A stretch of DNA of 64,000 bases from Enterovibrio coralii (GTDB lineage Bacteria > Pseudomonadota > Gammaproteobacteria > Enterobacterales > Vibrionaceae), in assembly GCF_001559595.1 (NCBI RefSeq), contig NZ_LNTY01000043.1:1-64000 (forward strand). Reading direction: 5' to 3'. This document shows, piece by piece, positions 24,184 to 33,689 of this stretch (the stretch's first letter is position 1; every line of letters begins with the position of its first letter). A program made the translations under genes and the position numbers. The notes under the pieces are model-generated. The model saw only the letters and a program-made list of their open reading frames with translations, ran no database searches and was not told where the DNA came from.

Positions 24184-25584
24184 ATGGCGATGAGTGTTAT
24201 TTTTAACCTCGCAATATTTATTGCTCTAATATATTTTCTTTACCGACTTCAAGCGAAATACGTTCCTTTTACTAAGCGCGTATTTGCCGGCTTAGGTTTA
24301 GGTATTGTTTTCGGTGGTATTCTTCAACTTTTCTATGGTGCTGGTTCAGACATCATTGCAACCAGCATCGACTATTTTGATATCGTCGGCCGCGGCTATG
24401 TAAAACTGCTTCAAATGATCATCATTCCTCTGGTAATGGTGTCTATCATCAGCGCAATCTTAAAGCTTAATGGTGGCTCATCCATCGGCAAGATCAGTGG
24501 TGTAAGTATTGGTGTGCTTGTTGTCACTACTATGATTGCAGCATTGGTAGGTATTGCTTGGTCGCTCATGTTTGGCTTAACCGCGGAAGGTTTGACGGCG
24601 GGCGCAGCAGAAGTTGCTCGTGGCGCGTCACTAGAAACTAACCTGGGTAAAGTAGAGACCATGTCCTTCGCGAATATGGTGCTTGAGTTTATCCCTGCGA
24701 ACCCGTTTCTTGATATGACAGGCGCGCGCAAAACATCAACCATCGCGGTTGTTATCTTCTCTATCTTTATCGGTCTTGCCGCTACTGGCATTTCAGCGAA
24801 AAAGCCTGAGATTTATGCGTCGTTCGAGAACTTCATCAAGGTTGCTCAAGCCATTGTTATGCGTATGGTCACAATGGTACTTCGCCTGACACCATACGGC
24901 GTACTGGCACTGATGACCAAGGTTATCTCTGGTTCGAACTATGCGGACATCGTTAACCTAGCGAACTTCGTGCTTGCGTCTTACGGTGCATTGTTCACCA
25001 TGTTTGCGATTCACTTGATCATCATTGCATTCATCGGCTTGAACCCAGTACGTTACTTGAAGAAAGTGATTCCTGTGCTGACCTTTGCGTTCACCTCTCG
25101 CAGCAGTGCAGCAACGATTCCTCTGAACGTACAAACACAAGAAAAAGCGCTGGGCATTCCAAACGGTATCGCAAACTTTGCCGCTTCTTTTGGTGCAACC
25201 ATCGGTCAAAACGGCTGTGCCGGTATCTACCCAGCCATGCTGGCAGTCATGATTGCCCCAACATTGGGTATTAACCCACTAGACATCAGCTTTATCGTCA
25301 CCTTGGTCGCGATCATCACTATCAGCTCATTTGGTGTGGCAGGTATCGGCGGCGGTGCGACGTTCGCGGCTCTGATTGTACTGTCGGCGATGGACTTCCC
25401 AGTCGCTTTGGCAGGTTTGCTGATTTCTATCGAGCCATTGATCGATATGGGTCGTACGGCACTGAACGTATCTGGTTCAATCACGGCAGGTGCAGTCACC
25501 AGTAAAGTGATGGGTCAAACTGACATGAATGTGTTTAATGACGACCAACCTCTGAACCTTGATAGCGAAGACGCAACAGCGTAA
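24184..25584 (+). CDS. tcyP: Cation:dicarboxylate/amino-acid symporter, probable L-cystine transporter TcyP
   Basis: A 466-aa sodium/proton symporter of the DAACS (glutamate transporter) fold with about eight membrane helices and two re-entrant loops. The serine-rich first hairpin reads FTSRSSAATIPLN, the conserved metal-binding segment QNGCAGIYPAMLAVM and the second hairpin FGVAGIGGGATFAALIVLS. The N-terminus (YFLYRLQAKYVPFTKRVFAGLGLGIVFG) and length match the YdjN/TcyP branch that imports cystine. The start has AAGGAA 8 bp upstream. The next gene, a CoA-disulfide-reductase-like enzyme, fits a thiol-disulfide context. Confidence 0.82.
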   Translation: MAMSVIFNLAIFIALIYFLYRLQAKYVPFTKRVFAGLGLGIVFGGILQLFYGAGSDIIATSIDYFDIVGRGYVKLLQMIIIPLVMVSIISAILKLNGGSSIGKISGVSIGVLVVTTMIAALVGIAWSLMFGLTAEGLTAGAAEVARGASLETNLGKVETMSFANMVLEFIPANPFLDMTGARKTSTIAVVIFSIFIGLAATGISAKKPEIYASFENFIKVAQAIVMRMVTMVLRLTPYGVLALMTKVISGSNYADIVNLANFVLASYGALFTMFAIHLIIIAFIGLNPVRYLKKVIPVLTFAFTSRSSAATIPLNVQTQEKALGIPNGIANFAASFGATIGQNGCAGIYPAMLAVMIAPTLGINPLDISFIVTLVAIITISSFGVAGIGGGATFAALIVLSAMDFPVALAGLLISIEPLIDMGRTALNVSGSITAGAVTSKVMGQTDMNVFNDDQPLNLDSEDATA

Positions 25585-25649
25585 CCGCAACGTTTAAAAT
25601 TCTATCTGGGGAGCCTGCGCTCCCCGTTTTTAGTTTGCTGGATAAAACT

Positions 25650-26987
25650 ATGAAAATTGTGATTATCGGTGGCGAAGCTGCCGGCATGAGCGCGGCAGCA
25701 AAAGCGCGTCGCGTTAACCCAAACGCAGAAATCACCGTATTTGAAGCATCTGAAATCATCTCATTCGGTGCATGTGGTCTGCCTTACTATGTTGCTGACG
25801 AATTCCAAGACTCAGGCTACATGGCGGAGTTTACCCCGGCTCAATTTGCAGAACGTGGCGTTACGGTTAAAACTGGCCACCGTGTAACTAAAGTAGACGC
25901 TGAAAACAAGAAACTTGAAATCACTGCGAACGGTGAAACCTTCGTAGCCGACTACGATCGTTTGATGATTGCGACCGGCGCGAAAGAAGTCATGCCGCCT
26001 GTTGCAGGTCTTGATAAGAAAGGCGTTCATACCCTGCGCGTGATGCAACACGGTTTAGATTTAAAAGCGGCGGTTCAAAATAATGAATGCCGCCATGTTA
26101 CCGTTATTGGCTCTGGCTTTATCGGCCTTGAAGTAGCCGAAGCCATGATTCATCAGGGCAAGTCAGTGCGTCTTATCGAGCGTGCTGAACGTTTGATCCC
26201 AGACGCATTTGACGCGGAGATCAGCGTTCACTTCCATACGGAATTAGAAAAAGCAGGCGTTGAAATCCTGACTTCTGAATCACTGTTGTCTATCGAAGGC
26301 GACGATGTTGTCACTGGCATAGTGACAGACAAAGGTCATTACAACACCGACCTTGTGGTGGTTTGTACGGGCGTAAAACCAAACACAGAGTTCTTAAAAG
26401 AAACGGGTATTACTACCCTGCCAAACGGTGCCATTGTCGTTGACCGTCAGGGTCTGACTTCTCTACCCGATGTATGGGCTGCGGGCGATTGTGCAACCAT
26501 TTGGCATGCTGTATCAGGTAAAGATGTTTACATCCCGCTTGCAACTGGCGCAAACAAGCTTGGCCGCATGATTGGCGATAACATCGCACAGGTTGAAGGT
26601 GAACCACTAACATTCCCGGGCTCTCTGGGCACAAGTTGTGTCCGCGTACTCGGTTTGGAAGCAGGTCGCACTGGCCTTTCAGAGCGCGAAGCCATTGATG
26701 CAGGTTTTAACGTTAAAACCACCGTCATCAAAGACAAGTGCCACACCAACTACTGCGCTGGTCAGTCTGACATGCACATGAAGTTGGTGTACGAAGCCGA
26801 CAGCAAACGAATTCTCGGCGCGCAGATCATCGGTTACAAAGGCGCAGTGCACCGTATCGATGCTATGGCAGTTGCTGTTTCCATGGGCGTGACAACAACC
26901 CAGCTTGGCATGATGGATTTTGCTTACGCACCGCCTTTTGCACGTACATGGGACATCATGAACGTGGCGGGCAACGTCGCTAAGTAA
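25650..26987 (+). CDS. CoA-disulfide reductase / FAD-NAD(P)-dependent disulfide oxidoreductase
   Basis: A 445-aa flavoenzyme with a GGEAAGMSAA FAD-binding loop, the single redox cysteine in SFGACGLPYYVADE (residue ~43, the CoADR/Nox position), a VIGSGFIGLEVAEA NAD(P) loop, the VWAAGDCA FAD motif and a C-terminal dimerisation domain. The single Cys forms a mixed disulfide with CoA; such enzymes reduce CoA disulfide or persulfides, or act as NADH oxidases. The start is ATG 25650, because the five residues before it precede the FAD loop poorly and begin with TTG. It lies 65 bp downstream of the cystine symporter and probably shares its transcript. Confidence 0.85.
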   Translation: MKIVIIGGEAAGMSAAAKARRVNPNAEITVFEASEIISFGACGLPYYVADEFQDSGYMAEFTPAQFAERGVTVKTGHRVTKVDAENKKLEITANGETFVADYDRLMIATGAKEVMPPVAGLDKKGVHTLRVMQHGLDLKAAVQNNECRHVTVIGSGFIGLEVAEAMIHQGKSVRLIERAERLIPDAFDAEISVHFHTELEKAGVEILTSESLLSIEGDDVVTGIVTDKGHYNTDLVVVCTGVKPNTEFLKETGITTLPNGAIVVDRQGLTSLPDVWAAGDCATIWHAVSGKDVYIPLATGANKLGRMIGDNIAQVEGEPLTFPGSLGTSCVRVLGLEAGRTGLSEREAIDAGFNVKTTVIKDKCHTNYCAGQSDMHMKLVYEADSKRILGAQIIGYKGAVHRIDAMAVAVSMGVTTTQLGMMDFAYAPPFARTWDIMNVAGNVAK

Positions 26988-27008
26988 ACCGACTCTGTTC
27001 AAAATAAT

Positions 27009-27032
27009 GGCCAGCACCTGCTGGCCTTTTTT
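27009..27032 (+). terminator. Terminator after the CoA-disulfide reductase gene
   Basis: GGCCAGCA / TGCTGGCC stem with a two-base loop and a run of T. Confidence 0.88.
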
Positions 27033-27118
27033 ATTTCACTTTTCGACCTCCCGCATTGCTTCCTTTCGTTCGGCTCGCTAGGCTGGATGACATCAAACAC
27101 TTGTTGGAAGAAGGAACC

Positions 27119-28546
27119 ATGGAAAATATTTCAAACATGTCGCTGTTGTCCTGCCTCGTTGAACAAACAGCCAGTTCTATTCCAGTTGTGAACCCAGCCA
27201 ATGGGCAAACACTTGGGTTTGTCGCCACCCATGACAAACTCGCCATTGAAAACAAGATCCAAAAAGCAAAAACTGCGCAAAAGTCTTGGGCAAAAACCAC
27301 GGCAAAACAACGTGCCGACATCATGCAGCGTTGGTATCAACTCTTGATGGACAACCAAGAAGACCTCGCAAGAATCATGACGCTGGAGCAAGGAAAACCG
27401 CTGGCCGAATCACGCGGTGAAGTCGCTTACGGCGCATCGTTTCTGCAATGGTTCGCAGAAGAAGGCAAGCGAGCATATGGTGAAACCATCCCTACGCCAC
27501 TAGCCGATCGCCGAATCATGACAATCAGACAGCCTGTCGGCGTGGCAGCAGCGATTACGCCATGGAATTTCCCAATTGCCATGATCACACGTAAAGCGGC
27601 ACCTGCACTGGCGGCAGGTTGCAGTTTTGTCGTTAAACCTGCCGTCCAAACACCACTTTCAGCTTACGCTGTTGCAGAGTTGGCTAGGCAAGCAGGCCTA
27701 CCTGACGACTTGCTCGTTGTCGTTACCACTGAAGATGCGGTCATGGTAGGCGAACTCTTTTGCCAAAGTCCCGACATTCAAAAGATTTCGTTCACAGGCT
27801 CAACCAACGTCGGACGCATTTTGATGCGTCAAAGTGCCGAGACGGTGAAGCGAGTGTCGATGGAACTCGGCGGCAATGCGCCTTTTGTTGTGTTTGATGA
27901 TGCTGATATTGATTTGGCCGTAAAAGGTGCAATCGCGTCTAAGTTTCGCAATGCAGGCCAAACCTGCGTTTGTGCTAATCGGTTTTATGTTCATGATGCT
28001 GTTTATGACGAGTTTGCTGAAAAGTTCGCCAAGGCAGTGTCTGAATTGAAGATTGGTGACGGACTCGAAGATGGCGTTTCCATAGGTCCTTTGATTGATG
28101 ACAAAGCCAAAGAAAAAACGCAACGTCTTCTTCAAGACGCTGTGAACGAAGGTGCAACGATAGCCGTTGGCGGTAAAGCACTCGAAGGTCAGTTCTTCGA
28201 ACCGACGATTCTGACCAACGTCAGCCATACCAATTCGATCGTCCAAGAAGAAATTTTTGGCCCAATCGCGCCATTGATTCGCTTCAGTGATGAAGCGTCA
28301 CTGATCGAAATGGCAAATGACACCATTTACGGCCTTGCTAGCTACTTTTACAGCAAAGACATCAACCGTATTTTCCGCGTTGCAGAAGCACTCGACTACG
28401 GCATGGTTGGCGTTAACGAGGGAGTGATCTCCACGGAAGTCGCACCATTTGGTGGGGTCAAACAATCGGGTATTGGCCGCGAAGGTGCAAGCCAAGGGCT
28501 GGATGAATACCTGAACACCAAATACATCTGCTTAGGCGGAATGTAA
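27119..28546 (+). CDS. gabD: NAD(P)-dependent succinate/glutarate-semialdehyde dehydrogenase
   Basis: A 475-aa aldehyde dehydrogenase of GabD length. It shows the cofactor loop TPWNFPIAMITRKAAPALAAG, FTGSTNVGR, catalytic Glu in MELGGNAPFVVFDDAD and catalytic Cys in NAGQTCVCANRFYV. SSDHs normally have QTCVCxNR with a second redox Cys, exactly as here. It oxidises succinate semialdehyde to succinate, or glutarate semialdehyde to glutarate, in the cytosol. No gabT or gabP is adjacent. The start is ATG 27119 with AAGAAGGAA upstream; an earlier in-frame start overlaps the promoter region. Confidence 0.85.
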   Translation: MENISNMSLLSCLVEQTASSIPVVNPANGQTLGFVATHDKLAIENKIQKAKTAQKSWAKTTAKQRADIMQRWYQLLMDNQEDLARIMTLEQGKPLAESRGEVAYGASFLQWFAEEGKRAYGETIPTPLADRRIMTIRQPVGVAAAITPWNFPIAMITRKAAPALAAGCSFVVKPAVQTPLSAYAVAELARQAGLPDDLLVVVTTEDAVMVGELFCQSPDIQKISFTGSTNVGRILMRQSAETVKRVSMELGGNAPFVVFDDADIDLAVKGAIASKFRNAGQTCVCANRFYVHDAVYDEFAEKFAKAVSELKIGDGLEDGVSIGPLIDDKAKEKTQRLLQDAVNEGATIAVGGKALEGQFFEPTILTNVSHTNSIVQEEIFGPIAPLIRFSDEASLIEMANDTIYGLASYFYSKDINRIFRVAEALDYGMVGVNEGVISTEVAPFGGVKQSGIGREGASQGLDEYLNTKYICLGGM

Positions 28547-28681
28547 TCCCCCAATAAACAGCCTGGGTGACACCATTCAGGCTGTCCTAAGCAACGTCTC
28601 ATCTTATCCTTTCGTCGCATTGTCAGTTTTCTTTTCTGCTATCTATTCTTATTTCGATGTGTCGTGAAAGTGAGAATCGAT

Positions 28682-29068
28682 ATGACAATTATCAAAGAAA
28701 TTGATGCCGCTGTAGGTGCACATGGGGCGTGGAAGCAAAAGCTACGCAATGCAATAAATACAGGGGAGTGTGAGTCAACACCAGAACGGGTAAAACAAGA
28801 CAACAATTGTTCATTCGGAAAATGGCTACACTATCGTATTGAAGAGCAATACAAAGCCTCCCCCTATTATGAAGAAGTCGTTAGTCTGCACGCTGCATTC
28901 CATAGAGAAGCGGGCTCGATATTGGCTCTTGCACTTAATGGTGACGTTGAAGCCGCCAGTGAAAAAATGAAACTGTGCAGTGAATTCAGTTCACTCTCCG
29001 CCAGCTTGACGGCAAAAATGCGGGAGTGGCAAGAGTTCCTTCAATCAGAAATGAAGAAACAAGCCTGA
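28682..29068 (+). CDS. Stand-alone CZB (chemoreceptor zinc-binding) domain protein
   Basis: A 128-aa soluble protein consisting only of a CZB domain. The expected 3His/1Cys zinc set is visible: AHGAWKQKLRNAI (His), NNCSFGKWLHY (Cys in the C-x-FGKWL signature) and LHAAFHREAGSIL (two His). CZB domains usually sit at the end of chemoreceptors or diguanylate cyclases and sense zinc or oxidants such as HOCl through the zinc-thiolate. The start is ATG 28682, with GTGAG upstream; the GTG 18 bp earlier is less likely. It has no receptor partner nearby and probably acts in trans. Confidence 0.85.
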   Translation: MTIIKEIDAAVGAHGAWKQKLRNAINTGECESTPERVKQDNNCSFGKWLHYRIEEQYKASPYYEEVVSLHAAFHREAGSILALALNGDVEAASEKMKLCSEFSSLSASLTAKMREWQEFLQSEMKKQA

Positions 29069-29320
29069 CAAAAATCGCCATTGTTTTTAACGCAAAAAAC
29101 CATGGCGATATACGCTTTATTCACGAATTCATGTTCACTATTCAGACAGTTAGCGACGACTAGCTTTTTCCTTTCGTAATCGGCATGTAAATTTGCATAA
29201 AAAGTCAGCGAACGCACTTGCATCAATGCCCTAGTTTCACTTAATGTGACTTGCGACAGCGTTTTTTCGTGCTACGGTGCGACACTACGCCTAATCAACG
29301 AGAACACTAAGGTAATATTG

Positions 29321-29809
29321 ATGTCTGACGTACCTTCTGCTGCCATTGAAGTGGCGGCTACTGCCCAAACTGCTGCTGAGTCTTCTGGTTCTATCTGGCC
29401 ATACGTAGTTGGCGGTATTGCACTGGTAATCGCTGCTGGTTACTGGGGCTTCAAGCGTATGAACAAACCTACTTTCATCATCAATCAAATCCGCAAACGC
29501 AACCTGAAAGCGATGAAAAAAGCGGGAATTGAAAGTAACGAAGCAACGATTGATCTAGACAAGCTACTTACAGCAATTGAAGAGCATGCGAACACTAACA
29601 ATCTGAAAGGCTCAGATATGTTGAAGCTGCTGACCCCTCTGAACGATCAAAACCGTATGCAGTCAGCGAAAGATATGTACCTGACCATGCAACACATTGC
29701 CCGTGAAATTGGTAACACCAAACTGGCAGGTGAATTCAAAGGTAAATCTTCTGGCGTTAAATCTAACTCTCGCCTGATGGCTGGCCTTTTCAAACGCGCT
29801 GGTATCTAA
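29321..29809 (+). CDS. Single-pass membrane protein of unknown function
   Basis: A 162-aa protein starting at ATG 29321 (AAGG upstream). A short Ala/Thr-rich N-terminus precedes one membrane helix (IWPYVVGGIALVIAAGYWGF, ~27-46), then a basic, mostly helical cytoplasmic part (KRMNKPTFIINQIRKRNLKAMKKAG) and a region resembling a small helical bundle. I do not recognise the family. It is monocistronic and has its own terminator. Confidence 0.65.
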   Translation: MSDVPSAAIEVAATAQTAAESSGSIWPYVVGGIALVIAAGYWGFKRMNKPTFIINQIRKRNLKAMKKAGIESNEATIDLDKLLTAIEEHANTNNLKGSDMLKLLTPLNDQNRMQSAKDMYLTMQHIAREIGNTKLAGEFKGKSSGVKSNSRLMAGLFKRAGI

Positions 29810-29818
29810 GATTTTTTG

Positions 29819-29847
29819 GCACTGCAGCTCCCGTTGCAGTGCTTTCT
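29819..29847 (+). terminator. Terminator after the single-pass membrane protein gene
   Basis: GCACTGCA / TGCAGTGC stem with an eight-base loop followed by TTTCTCT. It lies between convergent genes. Confidence 0.7.
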
Positions 29848-29853
29848 CTCCCC

Positions 29854-30105
29854 TCACTTCATTACCGCTTTATTCCCGATAATTTTGTAAGCAGGTGCGC
29901 CTCTCACCAAAGTCTCTCTTGCGAATACATTGCCACACTCTGGGCATTCACACGGTGTACTTGTGCGATCTTCAACAATGCGTTCTTTAAAGCATTTAAC
30001 CAAAGCTCCTTTGCCGCCTTTTTTGTACTTGTAGAGTAACGCTTTGCATTTACCGCAATGAATGTCGACAGAACGCTCTGGAAGTTTCTTGTTAGGTTTT
30101 GCCAT
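29854..30105 (-). CDS. Small zinc-ribbon protein
   Basis: An 83-aa basic protein with two CxxC knuckles (HCGKCKALLYKYKKGGKGALVKC and TPCECPECGNVFAR), giving a single zinc ribbon. It resembles conserved small Zn-ribbon proteins of vibrios with no assigned role; RNA or protein binding is possible given the lysine-rich loop. Start ATG 30105. Confidence 0.7.
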   Translation of the reverse strand: MAKPNKKLPERSVDIHCGKCKALLYKYKKGGKGALVKCFKERIVEDRTSTPCECPECGNVFARETLVRGAPAYKIIGNKAVMK

Positions 30106-30391
30106 TTTTTGTCTCTTTGCTTTCCTCCTGCGATCTTATCGAATCTCCGTTCCGGCTCCAACTAACACTTCATGCGTTGATCGTTAAGAAAACTGAGAAC
30201 GGGCTTATATTTATACACCTCAATGCAACAAGCCATTCACATTCTCAGCTATCCTTCTGTTGGAAATTTAAACACGCGTTGATGTAAAACTCTCGTGCTA
30301 CATCAAAGAGATACGTCAACAAGTCGATATCGAGGTCTGCAATTAGGCTCATCTCTCGATACAAAGCCCCCTTCCAACATTGGAGAGTTGT

Positions 30392-31404
30392 ATGAAGATT
30401 AAGGCTCTATTTAAGACGCTCTCGCTGGCAACAGCGATTTCACTCACAGGGATTAACGCGGCTGCGGCCGAAGATCGTGATTACATTCTGGCGACAGCGT
30501 CTACTGGCGGTACGTATTACCCTGTGGGTGTCGCACTTGCGACCCTGAGTAAGGTAAAACTCGAGCCAAAGTACAAGTTTTCTCTCTCTGCGATCAGTCA
30601 GCCGGCTCAGGTGAAAACGTCAAACTGCTTCGTGAAAACGAAGCGCAATTCGCCATCCTTCAAGGCCTCTATGGTGCTTGGGCATGGAGCGGCGAAGGCA
30701 AACTGAAGCAAGCAGGCCCTCAGAAGGAACTGCGCTCGGTATCCATGCTTTGGCAAAACGTTGAGCACTTTGTGGTGCTGAGCGATCTGGCCAAATCTGG
30801 CAACATGGATGATATGAAGCAACTGGATGGCAAAAAGTTCTCTATCGGTAAGAAGAACTCGGGAACTGAAGGCTCTGGCCGCCAGATTCTGGATGGCCTT
30901 GGCATTAACCCAGACAAATTCAACCTTGCGTACCTCGGTTATGGCGCAAGTGCTGATGCTCTCCAGAACGGTACAATTGACGGGATGAACACACCTGCGG
31001 GTGTCCCAGTGAGTGCTGTTACGCGCGCCTTTGCTTCCATGGGCGATAAGATCACGATTTTGAACTTCACTGATGAGCAGATGAAGGAAGCAAATGGCGA
31101 TTATAACCTCTGGACTCGCTTCGTAATTGAACCAAACACCTACCCAGGTCAAACAAAAGCAGTAGAAACCGTTGCACAACCTAACTTCCTCGCGGTTCGC
31201 AAGGACATCAGTGATGAAGACGTTTACCTCCTGACCAAAACCATTTATGAAAACCTCGCTTTCTTGAATGGTATTCATAAAGCAACGAAAGCCATGTCAT
31301 TGCAAAAAGCCATTGATGGCTTGCCAGTACCATTGCACCCAGGTGCAGCACGTTTTTACAAAGAACAAGGTCTGACAATTCCTGAGCACTTGGTTGCTGA
31401 GTAA
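30392..31404 (+). pseudogene. TAXI-family TRAP transporter solute-binding protein (frameshifted)
   Basis: A periplasmic TAXI-type binding protein, about 337 aa after repair. It has a Sec signal (ending NAAAAEDRDY), then ILATASTGGTYYPVGVALATL, the signature of the TAXI family. The later NLAYLGYGASADALQNGTIDGMNTPAG is also typical. The frame breaks at 30598: one additional T changes AISQPAQVKT into AISSAGSGENVKLLRENEAQFAILQG, the normal family sequence. The start is ATG 30392 with GGAGAG 5 bp upstream. The fused permease follows 107 bp downstream. Confidence 0.87.
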
Positions 31405-31511
31405 TTCCTTCCCTTGTTTAGTGGCAACAATGCGCTGGCCTAATCAGGTCAGCGCATTTCAATCGACTCTCCCCAAGGACGTCGTGCTTTCAAAGCACAG
31501 TAGAGGGCATC

Positions 31512-33646
31512 ATGAAAGAGAACGCACCAGCAAAGGATGCTGCCGACGAAGACATCGGTGATGGTCTTTCCCAATTTGAATTGACGCAGCGAACTGATTT
31601 TCCCCTACTTACACGCTGTGTCACTGTTATCGGAATACTCCTCTCCCTCGTTCATATTTGGTTTAATACGCTGGCAACACTGCCCGAGCTGTGGGTATCA
31701 GCAGCGCACTTCGCTGGTTTCTCCGTAATGTGTGCCCTGACTTATCCAGCAGCTGCAAAATGGCGAAAAAGTCGCTTCGCATTGGCGATAGATATCGGCA
31801 TCGCGATTACCGCCGTTGCTTGCCTCATTTACATCATCATTGGGGAAGATGCACTCTATGATCGTGGCGTGAAATTTGTCACGACAGACTGGATATTCTC
31901 CATCCTTGCCATTCTGATTGCGTTAGAGCTTATCCGACGCACCATGGGTTGGTTTATCCCCTGTTTAATCGTTGTCGCGCTGACGTATGTGGTTTGGTGG
32001 GGTAGCTGGATTGACGGCATTTTCTCCTTCCCCGGCTTGTCTGCAGAAACCATGCTCTATCGAGCGTTTTACAGTTCTGAGGGGATGTTCGGCCCGATTT
32101 CGAGGATCTCATGGAGCTACGTCTTCATGTTCATCCTATTCGGTGCCTTCCTCGTGAAATCTGGTGCGGGTGACTACATCATCAATGTATCACGCGCTGC
32201 CGCAGGAAAAATCATTGGCGGCCCAGGGTTTGTCGCCGTACTCGGTTCCGGTTTGATGGGCTCGGTCTCTGGCTCCAGTGTCGCCAATACGGTATCGACT
32301 GGTGTTATCACGATTCCGCTCATGAAAAAGGCGGGCTTTCCGCCCAAATTCGCGGCAGGTGTTGAAGCTGCTGCCTCAACGGGCGGTCAGCTCATGCCGC
32401 CGGTTATGGGGGCAGGTGCCTTCATCATGGCGTCATACACTCAAATTCCGTATGTCGAAATCATCGCAGTCTCGTTCGCCCCTGCGCTGATTTACTTTTT
32501 GTCTGTCGCTTTCTTTGTTCGAATCGAAGCAAAACGTTCTGGCGTTCACCAAGTGGAAGCCAACACTGAGCCAATGCTTAAAGTGCTGGTTTCCGGCTGG
32601 CACTATCTGATCCCGCTGGTTGTACTCGTCACGCTTCTCGTGATGGACTTTACCCCAACCTATGCCGCTGGCATTTCGATCATTTCCGTTGTCGTCGCCT
32701 CTTGGCTTTCACCAAACCGCATGGGTATCGCTGATATCTTTGATGCACTGGCGCAAGGCGCAAGGAATATGGCGACAACGGCAGTATTGCTGACAGGTAT
32801 AGGTTTGGTGGTTAACGTTATCAGTACAACAGGTATCGGTAACACCTTCTCACTGATGATCAACGATTGGGCCGGCGGCAGTTTATTCATCATGCTGGTG
32901 TTGGTTGCGTTAGCCTCGCTCATTCTTGGTATGGGCTTGCCCGTTACCGCGTCTTATATTGTATTGGGTACACTATCCGCCCCTGCCATTTATGGGCTCA
33001 TCGCTGAACAACAACTGATTGAGCTGCTAGTGACAGGCCAACTACCGGAAGACGCGAAAACCATTTTCATGCTCATAGCTCCTGAACAGCTTGCTGCGTT
33101 AGGTTCACCCATGGCATTTGAGACCGCGATTGAGCTAGTTGCAAAGTGCCGGATGACTTCAAAGCAACCTTGCTTGAGCAAAGCCTTGGCCCCGTCACCG
33201 TGGGATTGTCGCTCCTTGCTGCACACCTAATCATTTTCTGGCTTTCTCAGGACAGTAACGTCACACCACCAGTCTGTTTAACGGCATTTGCCGCAGCCAC
33301 GATTGCAAAAACGCCGCCAATGGCAACAGGTTTCAAAGCATGGAAAATCGCAAAAGGGTTGTATCTCGTGCCCTTGCTTATGGCCTACACACCGCTGGTT
33401 GCAGGAGATTTCCAGCAAGTTCTTATTGTGACTGTCTTCGCCATCATTGGTGTTTGGGCACTTATTGCGGGATTAGAAGGCTATCTTGAGGGCCCAATCA
33501 ATATCGTGTTCCGTCTGATCGCTTTTGCTCTTGCCGCAGCCATGATGTGGCCGGGATTGGATTTGATTGTGAGAGTCATCGCGGCCGCAGCGTTCTTTGC
33601 ACTACTGGTATTCAGCAAACGAAACGCAGAGCCACAAGCCGCCTGA
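31512..33646 (+). pseudogene. TRAP transporter fused permease DctQM (TAXI type, frameshifted)
   Basis: A fused small and large TRAP permease, about 711 aa after repair. The N-terminal four-helix Q part is followed by the large M part with the core motifs GSGLMGSVSGSSVANTVSTG and AAASTGGQLMPPVMGAGAF, and later ILGMGLPVTASYIVLGTL. TRAP systems use the sodium gradient with a binding protein; TAXI systems often carry glutamate or other carboxylates, but the substrate is unknown. The frame breaks at 33143-33145: one additional A gives ELVAKVPDDFKATLLEQSLG and joins the last ~165 residues. Confidence 0.87.
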
Positions 33647-33658
33647 TTTTGAAGGTTA

Positions 33659-33685
33659 AAAAAAGCACCCTGTTGGGTGCTTTTT
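33659..33685. terminator. Bidirectional terminator between TRAP permease and cheV
   Basis: AAAAAGCACCC / GGGTGCTTTTT stem with loop TGTT between convergent genes. Confidence 0.9.
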
Positions 33686-33689
33686 AGTT

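Noticed and set aside
28558-28585. ACAGCCTG/CAGGCTGT hairpin after gabD as a terminator
   Set aside because: No T-run follows on the gene strand.
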